Made by a program: the position numbers and the translations under genes. From Membranipora membranacea (lineage: Eukaryota; Bryozoa; Gymnolaemata; Cheilostomatida; Membraniporidae), in NCBI GenBank assembly GCA_914767715.1, contig OU612065.1, positions 12,960,001-13,024,000 on the forward strand: 64,000 bases of DNA, in the 5' to 3' direction. The stretch's first letter is position 1. Each line of letters starts with the position of its first letter. Under the pieces are notes generated by a model. That model was not told where the DNA came from. It saw only the letters and a program-made list of their open reading frames with translations, and searched no databases. Shown here in pieces: positions 38,097-51,216 of this stretch.

Positions 38097-41000
38097 TCAA
38101 GGGTAAAACAAATCGTCACCACTGGCTATGGAGGCTTCTAGTTCTCTTTTCTTCTCCATTAGTCCCTGTAACACAATGTGGACAATTATTATGGAAAAAT
38201 TAAAAAAATGTCAGTAAAAATAACATTTAGCAGTAATGCTGATGTAGCGAATAGAAGAATGGGGTACATAAGAACCATCAATAGCAGGTGTTTTCTTCTC
38301 TCTCCCTTCTGATGGATTCATCACTGTTTGGTAACAAGGAGTTGTGTCGGTACATAGCCAGACTACGGGTATTATTTTATCCTAGCAGAAACACAGTAAT
38401 TGTCAGCCTCTTGGATAAAAATCTGGCCAGTCATCCTCTAAAACCATTTTAAAGTTTTATTTACCTATTTACCTACTTATTGTACCTGCTTCATTAGGCG
38501 GAGAGTACCAAGTATCTGCTCTTGACGTCCAGTTGGGTGGTTGGTAACTATGGATGGATTGTATAGGGGATCCTGAAAACGTAAAGCAAAATTACAATGC
38601 AATGCTATATCAAAACAACCAAAGGAGCAAAGCTACTTGCATATGTTATATTTAAGAATAGTGACAATTAATATGGTGGCAAAATATCACAATACTCAAT
38701 TTGATGTGTTTTTCTTTGTAACATCTTTTCATAAAGAATAGGTTAATAACAACGTCAAACAAGTGAAATGTAAATGTAAAAGCCGTACGTACGTTGGCAT
38801 GACTGTCGTATCTGGCGTGATGACGTGAAACATCTCTATTATTGTGAGCAGGCTGCCTACTCTGATAGTAAGCCTCTCTAGCCATAGAACCCTGTGTGGC
38901 CTCTCGTGACATCGGACGTTGCTCATGAGCATGAGATGGGCTCAGAACTTCATCCGATCGGGCATAGCTATAACCTCTGACAGGGCTATTTCTGGAATGT
39001 TCAGGAACTGGAGAATCATACCCTAAGGAGATAAAAAAATTCGCCAAATGTAAGAACACATGTGCCCATACACTATACAGCATTAAACTTCAACTTCGTA
39101 CCGCCTCATTATAGACGTCCAAAATATCAATGTGTCATATCAATACAAGAATGAACTCACATGGAAGTAAAATATTACATGTATCATGATGTTCGAAAAT
39201 AATTCAATTTAGTGAATTTATACACTAAAGTGCTCAGGTGTATAATATAATCCTGAGGAGAAATTATTTTCAATTCATTTCATTTAGTAAAGCGTAATAT
39301 CTATCAACCAAGCACATACAGTAAAACTTATTCTGCCAACTGATTATTATTTCTGTGCATATATGTATATATCTTTCTTTTTTTTGCATATGAGGTCAAA
39401 AAGATGTTATTTTCGTTTGTTATAACACACTTATTTCATGAAAATCTTAATAAAAACAGATTCAAAAAATTATTGCAAACATTATATACCTGATGCTCTC
39501 TGGTGTGCTCGATTGGACATAGTTGGAGGTCTGTGTGACTTTTGGGATGCCCCTACTCTCCTGGGTGATGCCTCACTTAATCTAAGATAAAATATGAATT
39601 ATTCATACAATATGCTGTCAGTGTTGTAGTACTCTATACCAAGCTTGCATGGAGTAGCCCCCTCTTTGATTAAAAGAGGATTACTTCGATTGTAGCTCTT
39701 TGCGTTGTATCCTGTCAGGTCATAATTCTATTCATTTGGTGTTCCTCCACATTATTCAACCCTATGAAAGAACCATGAACCTAAGCCTAAACCATGATAA
39801 CCCTCTGTAGAAAAATGAAGGTCCTGGACTGATGAGCCTCCCACTGACCTTGAGATTCTCTGTTGAGTGTTTGTTAATCTTGGAGACACTCTCTCATCGA
39901 GTTTGTGCCTTGGGGACTTGGCTCTGCGGGAGCACTCAGCATGACCCTCACTTGCTCTCGTGAACCTACTACTATCACGAACGTGCCTCTTATTGGCTTC
40001 AACCTTCATAAGAAAATAATCAATGAAAAGCTCCAACTTCCAATATACTGAAGTAACACTGTTTCACTATTTTGCTCAATTTTCATACTCAAAGTATTAG
40101 AGTAGTAGTAGTAGTGGTAGTAGCCATGTGTAAGCCATCTTAAAAGGAATTTTTTTAGCAGTGTTTAATATGATAGACCATTTCAAAATCATAAAATTAA
40201 AAAGCGAAGTCATGAAATGATAACTGTAAAGAAATTTCTCAGTGCATTTATTATTTGAATGATTAATTTAAGAAACTGATGAGTGGTTCACCATTTTGTG
40301 ATCCTTATTTAGTGCAAAGATTTGCCTCAAAAGAATAATTTGAGATTAATGAACATCACAATAGCTTTCTCACCGCAACTTCAGGTTTACACCTGGGGGA
40401 GGTCTGTAAAAACAGTCACATCAAACATGAAAAACTGCAGACCACAGGTGTAGGGTAAGAATTGTTTTGAACGTTAGCAATGATGAGCAAATTGCCAGAG
40501 TTGGTATTTAAAATTCCAAAGTAAAAGTCACCAATGAACACGTTCAAATACTCACAATGGTATATCACATAAACAACTAACATTGATCTAGACTGATTGA
40601 TTGACTAGAACAGAATTCATCAAAACAATAAAGCATTGCTCTTTACCTGCTTTAGAAGAAGCTCTGTCCTGGCCTGTTTACGTTCTTCTTTCTCATCTTG
40701 CTCATAGTTCAGATCACGCTTAGACTGGGAAGTGAACTTCTTTCCTCCATTATTCTTATACCCCCAGGGCTTCGCTTCTGATACAGGGTTTTGGGCTTTA
40801 GGTCTCACTGCCTTCTTTAATTTGGGATCCACCTGGAAGTACCAAGAGAAGAAACTGGTGTAATTCAGGAAACCTGTCATTATCTACTAGAATTCATTGC
40901 AGTGTAGGGTGAAATCACAAATGAATGTGAGATTGGACATTATTTAATTTCTTCAAGATCCCATATTTTCACATAACTACCTTGTTTGTCTGTGTCCCCG

Positions 41001-44000
41001 CTACAACTGTTCTTTTCTTTCTCTGATGTGGAACAGGAGTATCAGTCTGTACACTGGACTCTCTCACCAGTCTATATCTCTCCCTTTCATAACTATCACC
41101 TTCTCTTGGTGACCTACGAGATGTGCGACCTGACATAATATAGAGTAAAAATTGAACAACAGAACAATCTAGGGTAATCTGACTTATGTTGAGGAGAGGT
41201 GTCAATTTCACAATTACAACCATTAAGACGATGCATCAAGTAGCATCGACAAAATATGATACCAAACGAAAATTACAAACGTGAGGATGGCCAAAGTATT
41301 ATTTTCATCTATGAGAAAATCAGATAACGAAGTTATAATTTACCCAGAGAAGTATAGAAAACCGTTCTATTGTTCAATTATGTTTATGAATACGTGTACA
41401 CTTACCAGTTCTTGTTGCGTTGTGATGATGGAAGCCATCACCGCGCGGAGAGAGCTCAAAACCACGTACAGGGGTATGCTCGACCGTCCTACGCTTAGCA
41501 CGAGAGTGCATCGCTCTGGGCGACGGTATCTCAGTGTACTGGGATGTGTGAGGCTCATCTTTTGGAGGTGGTAGTAGATCATTTAGTTGGGAGCCAAATT
41601 TTTCTGCAACAGAAAATTTATGGTACAATGGAAACTAGTGTAACTAAACAATATGTAAGACATTTTCACCTCAATCAGAATGGCAAAAATTGAGATAAAT
41701 CAACAAAATTTGCATGCTTGTATGGATCTATAAGTTAATAACTAGAGAGAACAACCAAGTCTTGCTCACCTTCATAAGAAGCTTTTAAATGCGAAACGTC
41801 GTGGCCCGCAGCCAGTAATTTCTGTAGTTTCTTTCGAGCTTTCAAGAGCTCAGCTTCCAGCTTCGCTTTTTTCATCGCCTCGGCAACAATATTGGCTCTG
41901 TTGAGCCCTTCAGCCTGTAATATCAAACCCTATTTGCTTATTCCATTGCATTAGAGCTGGTTGGTTACCCCATACTGAAAGCCCTTTGCAGACATAACAT
42001 ACGCAACCTGGGTAGAGTGAACTTAAGAATGGGAGACACATGGTCGCAGCTTTGGTGTATGTGAATCCAATGTAAAAACTTTTTAGAGAGATTGTTGAAA
42101 CGCAATTGTACAGCAAGCAGCTAACACAGCAAAAGAGTAGTGAAATGAAATGAAATTATGGTGCACTTCAAAAGCCTTGTCATGCGGCTCGCTGGTGATT
42201 TAAAACTTCAGCAGGTTGCGTGACAAGGCTAACATAACAACAGATATCAAGGAAAAGGACAGCTAAATCAGCTTGGTAAACTCATAGTGAGGGTTCATGC
42301 TGCAAGTTCAGTTTGAAGGTTGACAGGGCAATTGCTTCTCATAGATAATCCAAATTGGGCCGGTTTAATTTGCTTTCTGATCATTAATTTACCTGTTTAT
42401 CCTTGACAGAGGAACAATTATAAAATATATACATTCAAATATGAGCGCAATATTTTTACTCATTATCTTATCTCATTCTCATGTAAACCAATGTAAAAAC
42501 TGATCGATTTAAACAAAGCCACGCGTTATATTTCCTCCATGATAACATTGCACTGTTTTACTTCATCATAATCTGACTGATTTTCTGACCTCTCTTTTTC
42601 TGGCTCTCTCTCTTGCAGAATCTCTGCGAATCATTTCATCATCTCTAAGCGCCCTAAATTGCGCTTCTTCTTCTGCCTGCTCTCGGTGGTGTCTGAGAAG
42701 CTCTTCAGCTCTTTGTCTCTCCTTTTCTTCAACCTGATACCTAATATACTCCTTGATATATACAAAAACATTTTCTGTGAATCTTGTATTAGCTAAGCAA
42801 CAGATACATCTATATTTGAGATTAAACTCCAAAATTCCAAATCATATTGTAGACAGCAACTCAACAAGAAGGTGTACCGATATATGAACTTATGTAAAGA
42901 AAGAATTGGGATTAATTCTGAGATATTCTTATTATACCACATGAGTGAATCCAATTAATCATTCAGTCTTTTGAGACAAAGCTCAAGGTTAGATGTTTCG
43001 CTGTGTTACATATATGTGTAATATGACCTGACAATCTGGGACCAAAACACGTCTAGTAGTGATTTGAATATTTATTTTAGGTTATTAATACCTGATGTTC
43101 CTTCTCCCTCCGTCGTTGGTTCTCTCTGTCCCGGATGGTCTGAGGGTCAAGATTGACCAGTTGTCCGCGTATGTGACTCCTGGATAGATAAGAAATTCAA
43201 TGTCCTCACATTATATTAACCTAAGAACCTAAGAACCTAAGAACTACAGCTGACATCAACAGTTAACTGAATAACTCATTAAGGTGATAATTTTTCCTAC
43301 TCACTAACTAACCTCTCGAAATTGCTGGTGCACCAATGATTTGGAATGCTTCTCAGTGGTCTTACTTGATTCGATTTGAATGGAAATACCATATTTATAA
43401 ATTCGGATGTTTTCCGTTGATTAAACTTCTTATACTAGCTAAACTTTGATACGGACTATCTAAATGTGCAACAGAAATCAAAGTGAGGGAGGCTTCAGTT
43501 GATAAAGAAAAGGAATGTGTGAATGACATCCCCAGAAATGTGATGTCATGACTTCACGAGCTTTCAATGCTCAACCTCCTAATTCTAATTCAATAGAATT
43601 ATTATTTTACAAATCTTCAGTTGGACTATAATTTCTGCCATCTATTAAATCTTAGACTCATGCTATTTTCAGAGCCAATTTAATTTTTTGTCTGATCTGA
43701 TATATAGCTTAACATTAGAGATGAGCTTTAACACTAGAGATGATGAGCTGTTGCTGAAAATAAATGTTTTATTATTATTATCGTTTTCGTTATTATCATT
43801 AGTATTATTATTATTATTATGTTAAGCTGAGTCAATCCCTTGCTACATTCAAAAATGCCACTCGGAGCCACGTCCTCAAACTTCTCAATTAATGAGTCAG
43901 TTCTTATCATTTCATTTTAGCCTACTGCTACATTGTTCTAACTTTTCTTTTCCTAGCTATAATTGTGTATTAACTTGTGTAATGTTTTACTGCTAATTAA

Positions 44001-45472
44001 TGCCTGCGTGTACTTTGTAATTTTACCTGTCATTATTCTTGATTTTTAGTTACATGTCTTTTTAATTCTACACCATATTTTTATCAATTTTTCTATTTTC
44101 TGGGTACAAGTCCTAAGGACTTATTCTTCTCCAGAGTAAACATGGAATATATATATATTATTATTATCATATGAATTGAGTGCCAGGAATCAGGATAAAA
44201 TTGTCAGCCACAGTAAAAGGTACACATCTTACTGGTTGTATTAAGGTAATGTCAAAGACCGATCCGAATATCAACATATCATATACCGTTGGAAAGCTGC
44301 CGAGCTACTGAAAATGAATACCTGAACAAAAACTTGATTCAATGACGTTGTGTCATTTTAGGGAGGAAATGAGGCAGAAAACGCTGTTTTTGTCCAAGCA
44401 GATGGAGGAGTCAAATTAAATGCAAGAAATTTCAAACCAGATGGAATGCATACTTAGAGATTGCGTTCATCGTAAAATTGATTTTCTTTGATATATGACT
44501 AGTCTAAACTGACTTTTTATGTCACGTCATACAATACATTTTTTTTGTGAAGCCGTGAAAATATGTGAAATTTCAATCATTAATTCAGAACAGATCATAG
44601 GCTCGAAACAAAATTAATTATGATTTTCCCTTAGAGTACACTTCAAATGTCATACCTATTAACTTTCAACAAGTTAGTTTGCATATTGCGAAAACAGTAA
44701 ACTCTCGAATACAGCTAATACTTTTTGCAACTTTTGCATAACATCAAATGTGCTGTCCAAATGACCATTATTGTGGCCAAACAAAGTTTTGGTCATTTGG
44801 ACAGCACATTTGACGTTATGCAAAAGTTGCGAAAAATATCAGGTGTATTCGAGAGTCTACTGTTTTCGCAATATGCAAGCTAATTTGTTGAAAGTCGTTA
44901 TGTATGACATTTGAAGTGTACTCTAAGGGAAAATCATAATTAATTTTGTTTCGAGCTTATGATCTGTTCTGAATTAATGATTGAAATTTCACATATTTTC
45001 ACAGCTTCACCAAAAAAAATGCATTGTATGGTGTGACATAAAAAGTCAGTTTAGACTAGTCATATATCAAAGAAAATCAAATTTTACTATGAACTCAATC
45101 TCTTAGTTTACATTCCACCTGTTTTGAAATTTCTTGCAATCTATTTGACTCCTCCATCTGCTTTAACAAAAACAGCGTTTTCTGCCTCATTTCCTCCCTT
45201 TAATGACACAACGTCATCGAATCAAGTTTTTGTTCAGGTATTCATTTTCAGTAGCTCGGCAGCTTTCCAACGGTATATGATATGTTGATATTCGGATCGG
45301 TCTTTGACATTACCTTAAGTGCATAAATATGATTAACATACCTCATCTGGCCATCATCTTCATTTCCGTTAAGCTGTCCTTCTGACGAGTTTAGGTTATT
45401 ATTATTATTGTAAGACTCTTCCATGAGGTCTAGACCAGGCACATGAGGCGTCTCTGCTGTTATCCCAGCCAT
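38097..45472 (-). CDS. Short CCDC66-like paralogue (copy B), 12 exons
   Basis: An open minus-strand gene collinear with copy D (offset 23,617 at the 3' end). It runs from the ATG of MAGITAETPHVPGLDL (45472) to the stop at 38097. Exons encode in order: MAGITAE..DDGQMR, SHIRGQLVNLDPQTI, EYIRYQVEEKERQRAEE, AEGLNRANIVAEAM, EKFGSQLNDLLPPP, GRTSRRSPREGDSY, VDPKLKKAVRPKAQ, VEANKRHVRDSS, LSEASPRRVGASQ, YDSPVPEHSRNSP, DPLYNPSIVTNHP and GLMEKKRELEASIAS. The product is about 563 residues and matches roughly residues 690-1287 of copy A, including the coiled coil and the SSVQTDTPVP motif. It differs from copy D at only a few residues, for example GDSYERE for GDRYERE and HQRKK for HERKK. The homologue of copy A's exon just upstream is interrupted by a TGA, so the start must be internal or a new promoter must be used. 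Intact frames over 12 exons argue for function, but transcription is unproven. Confidence 0.7.
42174..42229. other. Conserved intronic hairpin, copy B
   Basis: Same stem-loop and intron as in copy A. The arms are GCCTTGTCATGCGGCTCGCT and CAGCAGGTTGCGTGACAAGG; several differences from copy A keep pairing as G-U or G-C. Confidence 0.58.
44245..45314. mobile_element. 1,070-bp palindromic (fold-back) element flanked by TTAA, copy B intron
   Basis: Same element, same length and same intron position as in copy D, with TTAA at 44241-44244 and 45315-45318. It was therefore present before B and D separated. A few mismatches between arms differ from those in the D copy. Confidence 0.85.
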
Positions 45473-45989
45473 CCCCGATTGGTGATATTGGTGATCTTCA
45501 AGTTGTTGAGCTGGTTGTTGGTTTCCTTGCCATGCCTGACTCTGCTGTCAAGGAGTTTGAGTCTGCATTCGCCTCTGTGATACGAACAAAGAATGGTTTT
45601 GGTGGAATGCAAAAAATTTGACTGATGTTTTCAGCCTTTGCCCTATGATTCAAGAGAACACAACTACTAACTCCACTTGCATAATCGGTTATTGTCTTCT
45701 CTTATAACATGAATATTTTTACAACACACACCATAACTCCTTGTACACATGCACTGATTATATCACTTGGACTCATAAGCCATAGGTTGTAATGGCATGC
45801 ATATAGAGTCATCAATTCTGGCAAGAAATACAGTTGATGTGGCTGTGCAACCTGACGAAGGATCAAGGTAACTTTATGACCGACCATGAAATGCTTATCA
45901 TCAAAAGAAAAGAAAAATCTTAAAACAACCAATTTAAATCGTGAAGTGCCCAGCTATGGTCTACCAAAATAACAATTATTAGCCTCTTT

Positions 45990-46150
45990 CTTCTATCTCG
46001 CTACCATTTCAGCTACAGCAGTTTTAGTAAGTGATTCACACGCAGGAGCAGCATCGTCTCTGTAAATTTCTCGAGGGAGATTTCTATCCCCAGCAAGCTG
46101 GTTGGTACACCAGATATAGGCTCCTAAAATGGGCTTCTCAAAGAATTCTA
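45990..46150 (-). pseudogene. Relic of an upstream CCDC66 exon, copy B
   Basis: Same exon relic as in copy D but longer: REIYRDDAAPACESLTKT is readable, followed by a frame change and stop. The neighbouring intron sequence still resembles copy A at 57.39-57.48 and 58.39-58.68 kb. The exon with YNPFGKPGAGAP (58009-58109) has no counterpart. Confidence 0.7.
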
Positions 46151-46649
46151 AAAACAATATGATGAGTTTCAGGTTTTTGGTCAACTTCAAATTTTATCTT
46201 CACCTTTAGCTATCAGTTGTTTCCTTCCCTTTCCTACTGCTGGCGGGCTAGCCACCCTAGTGAAAACAGGGGAGTCTGAACGCCTACACACCCGCTGTCG
46301 CCACTAGGATGTCCCTTTCAACAAGTCAAGAACTACGACTAACTTTATCACAGTCAGAGTGGTAACAACCTTTCACCACATTCATTGATGATATGTTTAC
46401 CGTGTTGGAGGCGTACATTGAAACTGACAAAAAGGAAATAACTAGACTGAACTCAGAATATTGGAATATTTACTCATGATCCATGTGACGAATGAATGAG
46501 TATTTTGGTTATAATATGGTTGATGGGGTTTTCAGGGGTATGGTAACTTCTTTTGTTATTTATATAATCATCAGCCCGAGCTTGTGGGATGTGCATTGAT
46601 ATCATTTCAACTAATTCTATATCGGCAAATGTCAATGTCAATGTAGGGT

Positions 46650-48003
46650 TACTTACCAGTCATGTTGCTGTTTGACCCACTAACCTGCCTGTGATTGCCA
46701 AAGATTTTCTCAACAATTTCCTGAGTGAGCCAATGGGGTATCAATCCGTGACCAAAATCTACAGATTTCTGGCACAAAGCTTTCAACCCGCTGATGGTGA
46801 TGCGGCAATCATTCAATGTGGTTACAGGAGGTATCTCTGCTGTGTTAGTGTATCCGGGATACTCAGCTGTCAACCTGTCCTTATCCCAGCGCCAGATCAA
46901 TAGAATGTGTGTGTGTATGTATAGACATACTCAGAGAACTTTTGTTGAAAATTGCATCTTCACAAAGTTTGATGTTTTTAGTAGTTAACGAAATAAATTA
47001 AAATTTTGCTCATTTAAGATTTTCAAATTGGTCTTTTTACCACATTCATTGAGATTTAAAAAAGGCTCAGCTGGCACAAATATACTTATTTAAATAGAAT
47101 CTGGTTTCACATTTTCCATCAGATGTATCTTCATCTTTGTAAAGTTGTTTAGGTACTAATTTGTTCGGTATGCATGTCGACTCCAGCCAATGTCCCTCTC
47201 TGTGTCTTCCACTAATTCGATATGAGCCCATGTCACCTCTTCATCCTTTTTAATCATCTTTCTGGTACAGTTTTTCTTGTCGGCACAGTTGAACATAGCA
47301 TTTCTGTATTGCTTTGAGATACTCCCTGTCATCCTGGTCAGGAATACCTTTCACATTGATATGATGTACCTTGTAGGCTGCTCAGACTAGTTTTACATGT
47401 GTAGCAATAAATGGAGTGAACTATGGCTGAACTTACCAGAACCTTTTTACCAGCTGAGGTGGATCCGACAGAACAATGGTATCTTCTCTCTTCTCGCTTA
47501 TGACATTTCTAGCCAGATGGGATTAGTAAGGAAGGGAAAGAAATTCCTGGAAACAAACTGTTCTGTTTAAAGGTATGTGAAATTAATGGAGATTGCAATT
47601 TCCATAGACAAAACACACAACACTGTCTATGGCAATTTCTTTCAAATCATGAGTTATGATGGAAAACCCAGTTGATCAGTTTAGGAATAAGGATTTAAAC
47701 ATACGCTCTTAGAAGTGTGCCCTATTTTCCAGGTTTACTTTATGAGGAGGAATTGGGTAGATAGACAAGCCTCATCTGGAATCTTCTGTTTGAGGGTGAT
47801 CCATCAAAGATGGTTGCAAGCACTGACAGATTTGCTGACATCAGATATCTGACTCGATCCCAAAAAAACTTGCTGCTGATGTCAAAGTAGCTGGCTGTTT
47901 TACTGACAAAGAACACTAGAGGGTAGCTGAAATTTGTGTAGGTGCAGCTCCAGAAAAACTGCAGAATGTCAGTTCCAACTCCCTCGTCACATACACCTAA
48001 CAA
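46650..48003 (-). mobile_element. Decayed P-element/THAP9-type transposase, copy 2
   Basis: Paralogue of the element at 22.69-24.35 kb, with the same order of fragments: ATIFDGSPSNRRF near 47,800, SDPPQLVK-like near 47,460, and LTQEIVEKIFGNHRQ near 46,700. About 330 bp present between 22.9 and 23.24 kb in the first copy is missing here near 46,890. It lies upstream of copy B. Confidence 0.62.
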
Positions 48004-49094
48004 ATAGCAAGAAACAAAATGAGGCCTAGTGATACACCAAGGAGTTAGAGACTCGTTGGATAAACCAACCTCGCTAAATAATGCCCATATCCCGCTAGGG
48101 TTAAGCTAGGTGGGAGTCACTTAAAATTTTACTTTAGAAAATTCTCAGCCTGTCTAACCAGTGCTACCTCCCCTGAAACAAATGGAAGAGTTGTCTTCTT
48201 AATATCAAGGAGTAGACAATTGCAATAATATTGTAACTATATTATGACAACATACACCGAATGTCACTGGACGTTATCAAGAATGTGTTTTAAAGTTTGT
48301 CTGTACACATCATGTCTTTTGACAAGGATATCCAGGCTCCAAATGAAATTGCCACTCACCACACTTGAACACACCTATGCAGAACTTGATCTTACCCTCT
48401 CTCCATCGTCTCTGGTTGGCAGGCAGATCAAAATTCTTGATTTGGTCTTCAATCACATCTAGTGTATACATGTTGTGTAATTTGTAACAAGGAGTACTGT
48501 TACTTGTTTGTAGTTATAGTTGATGACTGCAACCCTTTGATTACACCATTCTCCCTGATTACACTTACAATCTGACTATTGTTACTGAGACTATAGTCTA
48601 TAGTTAGTAAAGCATGTGAAGGTGACACCAAGATGATGATGTAGTTTAGTAAGACAAAGTAGATTAACTTACTGGTCTGTTATATTACCTTGGTCTAACT
48701 AAGAGTAAAAACTAAGGAGTAACAGTAAGTAAGAACTTCTCCTTTTCCCCCTTTGGTCTAACTACAAATATAAAGGAAGGATAGTTAAATAAGGTAAAGA
48801 GTGGATTGATTCAGTGGAAAATGCTAAACTGTCACACATGAAGATATTACTATTATAGGTGATACTTTTGCCAATTAATGAACTTAACTAAAGCACACTG
48901 CTTCTACACAGACTCTTCTTATAATCTTTCAGTGAAATTGCTCTTTCTTTAGTTTGCCTGCAGTAGAATATTGTAACCTGATAACAATGCATTTATTCCC
49001 TGATTCGGTTTGTTGTTGGGGATTTGTCCCTCTTCACAACAAAGCTTGTCAAGACAAGCTATGAAAGATTAGTCACCTTGGGCTAAATCACAGC

Positions 49095-49255
49095 CATTTG
49101 AAATGGCGTTTAAAGTGGTGTTTGAAGTGGCGGTGAAAATGGCATTGCAAATGGCATTGCAAATGGCGTTCGAAAAGGCGTTCGAAAAGGCGTTCGAAAA
49201 GGCGTTCGAAACAGCGTTCATAACGGCGATCGGAATGGCGATCGTGGCAGTAGGC
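49095..49255. repeat. Degenerate 12-bp minisatellite, second copy
   Basis: Counterpart of 27,361-27,495, with a run of four almost identical AAGGCGTTCGAA units not seen in the first copy, so the array has changed since the duplication. Confidence 0.75.
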
Positions 49256-49269
49256 GGTCTTTAAAGTGG

Positions 49270-49815
49270 CACACAACTCTGGCACCACTAGTTATAAATC
49301 CACTTGCAATTTGTCTTCACAGATTGGCAACATACTCAACAATGAAAATCCTGGGTGTAAGCGCTGGTTCTGCACCACAGGGCAGTCAGCAGCCCCTAAA
49401 CCCCAATGGCTGCGAAAACTGAAATAAATTGGGAAGCTATGTTTTGTTTATAATCTCATAGAAAAGCGTATATTTTTTTTATTGAAGGCGAAAACATTGT
49501 TTTTATAGATGATTTTTCAATTGACATGACTGTTTATGTATTTAGACTAGAACAAACAAAGGATAACGGCATTAATTCTAGAAACAAATACTTTTCTACA
49601 TTAACTTTTTCGAGCAATATATTTATATCGAGAGTATTAACACTTGGCCAATCATATTGGGTATGCCTGTTACTGAAACAAAATGGTGGATGAGAGTTTG
49701 CAATTATGATAATAAAATTTTCTAATTTGATATTTTTTTATAACATGCAAATTTAGAAGTAGTACAACATTACGAATCAAATATCAAAGTATAACTTTTG
49801 TGGTTGTCTGCTACT
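49270..49815. other. Insertion present only in unit 2
   Basis: About 545 bp with no counterpart at 27.5 kb. AT-rich, no open frame of note, no clear terminal repeats that I can see. The flanking sequence (GGGGTATAATGACCACC) resumes at 49,818, as at 27,519. Confidence 0.5.
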
Positions 49816-49958
49816 TTAAGGGGTATAATGACCACCTTCAGCCACGATCGCCATCCGGAACATCATTAAAGCCTGGCTGTGGGCTACATGAGTAAAAGCG
49901 AGAGCTAATTAGTTTTCATCCATTTTCTCAGTTTAATTTCAATCCCGATTGATTTGAA

Positions 49959-50322
49959 CATACTGACTCTCGTGATCTGACTGGGCATGTAGATCACTGA
50001 TAAACTAGGCTATCATTACCACAAAGCAGGTGTCGTAAGGCTAAGTATGCATCATGCGTGACTTGAATTTGCGCATGTGCAAGAACAATGAGTTTAGTTT
50101 GGGTTCTGATTGCAACTTTGGAAAGAGGAAATGGGATACCCCTTGCATAAACTGCAAATCAAATTTAGCTAATAGTGACAATAGAAGATAACTCTTTCTA
50201 ACAATTCCGCACGCATATGGCAGTGTGCCACCAGAGCAGGTAGCCAATCAGATGGCTTCGGAATTCCGAGACTCAATTTTGCAGAGATCAGCTCATGCCC
50301 AGAGCTGAGCATGCGCAGAATG
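49959..50322 (-). mobile_element. 364-bp MITE with 9-bp target duplication
   Basis: It begins CATACTGACTCTCGTGATC and ends GAGCATGCGCAGAATG, so only the outer CATNCTG and an internal CTGGGCATG are shared as imperfect inverted ends. It is flanked by the direct repeat TGATTTGAA (49950-49958 and 50323-50331). The paralogous unit at about 27,647-27,655 has a single TGATTTGAA and no element. A 9-bp duplication suits Mutator-like elements. No protein is encoded. Confidence 0.88.
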
Positions 50323-50389
50323 TGATTTGAAGCCTTACTGGTAAATATCAGGCAAATAAAGTTTAATAATGCTAACAGCTAATGTGTAG

Positions 50390-50825
50390 ACTTACTGCCA
50401 TTCACTATCTGATCGGAACAATTCTTCCTGGTTTTTAAGCATCAATCACTCTCATCCACTCAGTGAAAGGCAAAAGCGTACTGAATATCAGCTCACCAAT
50501 CGGTGGTTGGGCATATCTGACACCTGCCAGAAAATATGACAGGTTAAAAAAAATTGTTTTTGGGTTTCATAAAGCAGGATCATAAGCAGACAACAACTTG
50601 TTATTATATTTACAGGCGTTTAAACCACCGTGATACCACACAGGTTTCAGCGGAGCTTCTATGATTTTGCAATAAATAGTACCCAAAAAAATCTGAGGAG
50701 CACTTCGCAAAAGTGAAACAACTCACCAAGAAATAAATCCAGTTTGATGTCATTGAATGTAACAGATATCCCTCCAAGCTGTCCACCATGCTTAAATTTC
50801 GCAAGCTTCTTACTTGACTTATCAT
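50390..50825 (-). pseudogene. Carboxylesterase pseudogene fragment after copy A
   Basis: Paralogue of the 27.73-28.17 kb fragment. It has exons reading SVTFNDIKLDLFLG (about 50730-50825) and VRYAQPPIGELIFSTLLPF (about 50395-50522), and the same TAA after VIDA. It lies about 390 bp beyond the CCDC66 stop. The shared stop shows the damage was present before the two regions separated, or was spread by conversion. Confidence 0.72.
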
Positions 50826-51072
50826 TATTCAGACTATTATTTATACTGCATGACTTAACAAATCGCCTTCATCAACAAAACACAAGCTCACAGAACATTC
50901 ACAGCTTTCGATGATTGCATTACCCTTAGCTTAGTTATAATATCATAAAGGCGCTGCTGTTACACATCAGATGACAACCTGAGAAATGTCTAAATCTTCT
51001 TAGCTTCATCATGTTTCGGTAACACTAGCAAAAACCAACATAGTACACATTATGCTAGGTATGGGTAACTAT

Positions 51073-51078
51073 TTTATT
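51073..51078 (-). terminator. Polyadenylation signal AATAAA, copy A
   Basis: AATAAA on the coding strand about 140 nt after the stop at 51,217. Equivalents follow copy B (37,902-37,907), copy C (28,349-28,354) and copy D (14,285-14,290). Confidence 0.6.
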
Positions 51079-51216
51079 TTTCATTTACGACCTAATGAAT
51101 ATAAGCAAACAGAAAAACATAAAACACAAATGGCACCCATCAGCTATTCCAAGTCTACGAAAGTCCGCTTTACTACCTAGCACCTTAAACTGCATGATAA
51201 AATAATAGAAGCTCAT

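Noticed and set aside
45702-45932. Minus-strand 76-codon ORF in copy B as a gene
   Set aside because: It corresponds to intron sequence of copy A (58.39-58.55 kb) and is deleted in copy D.
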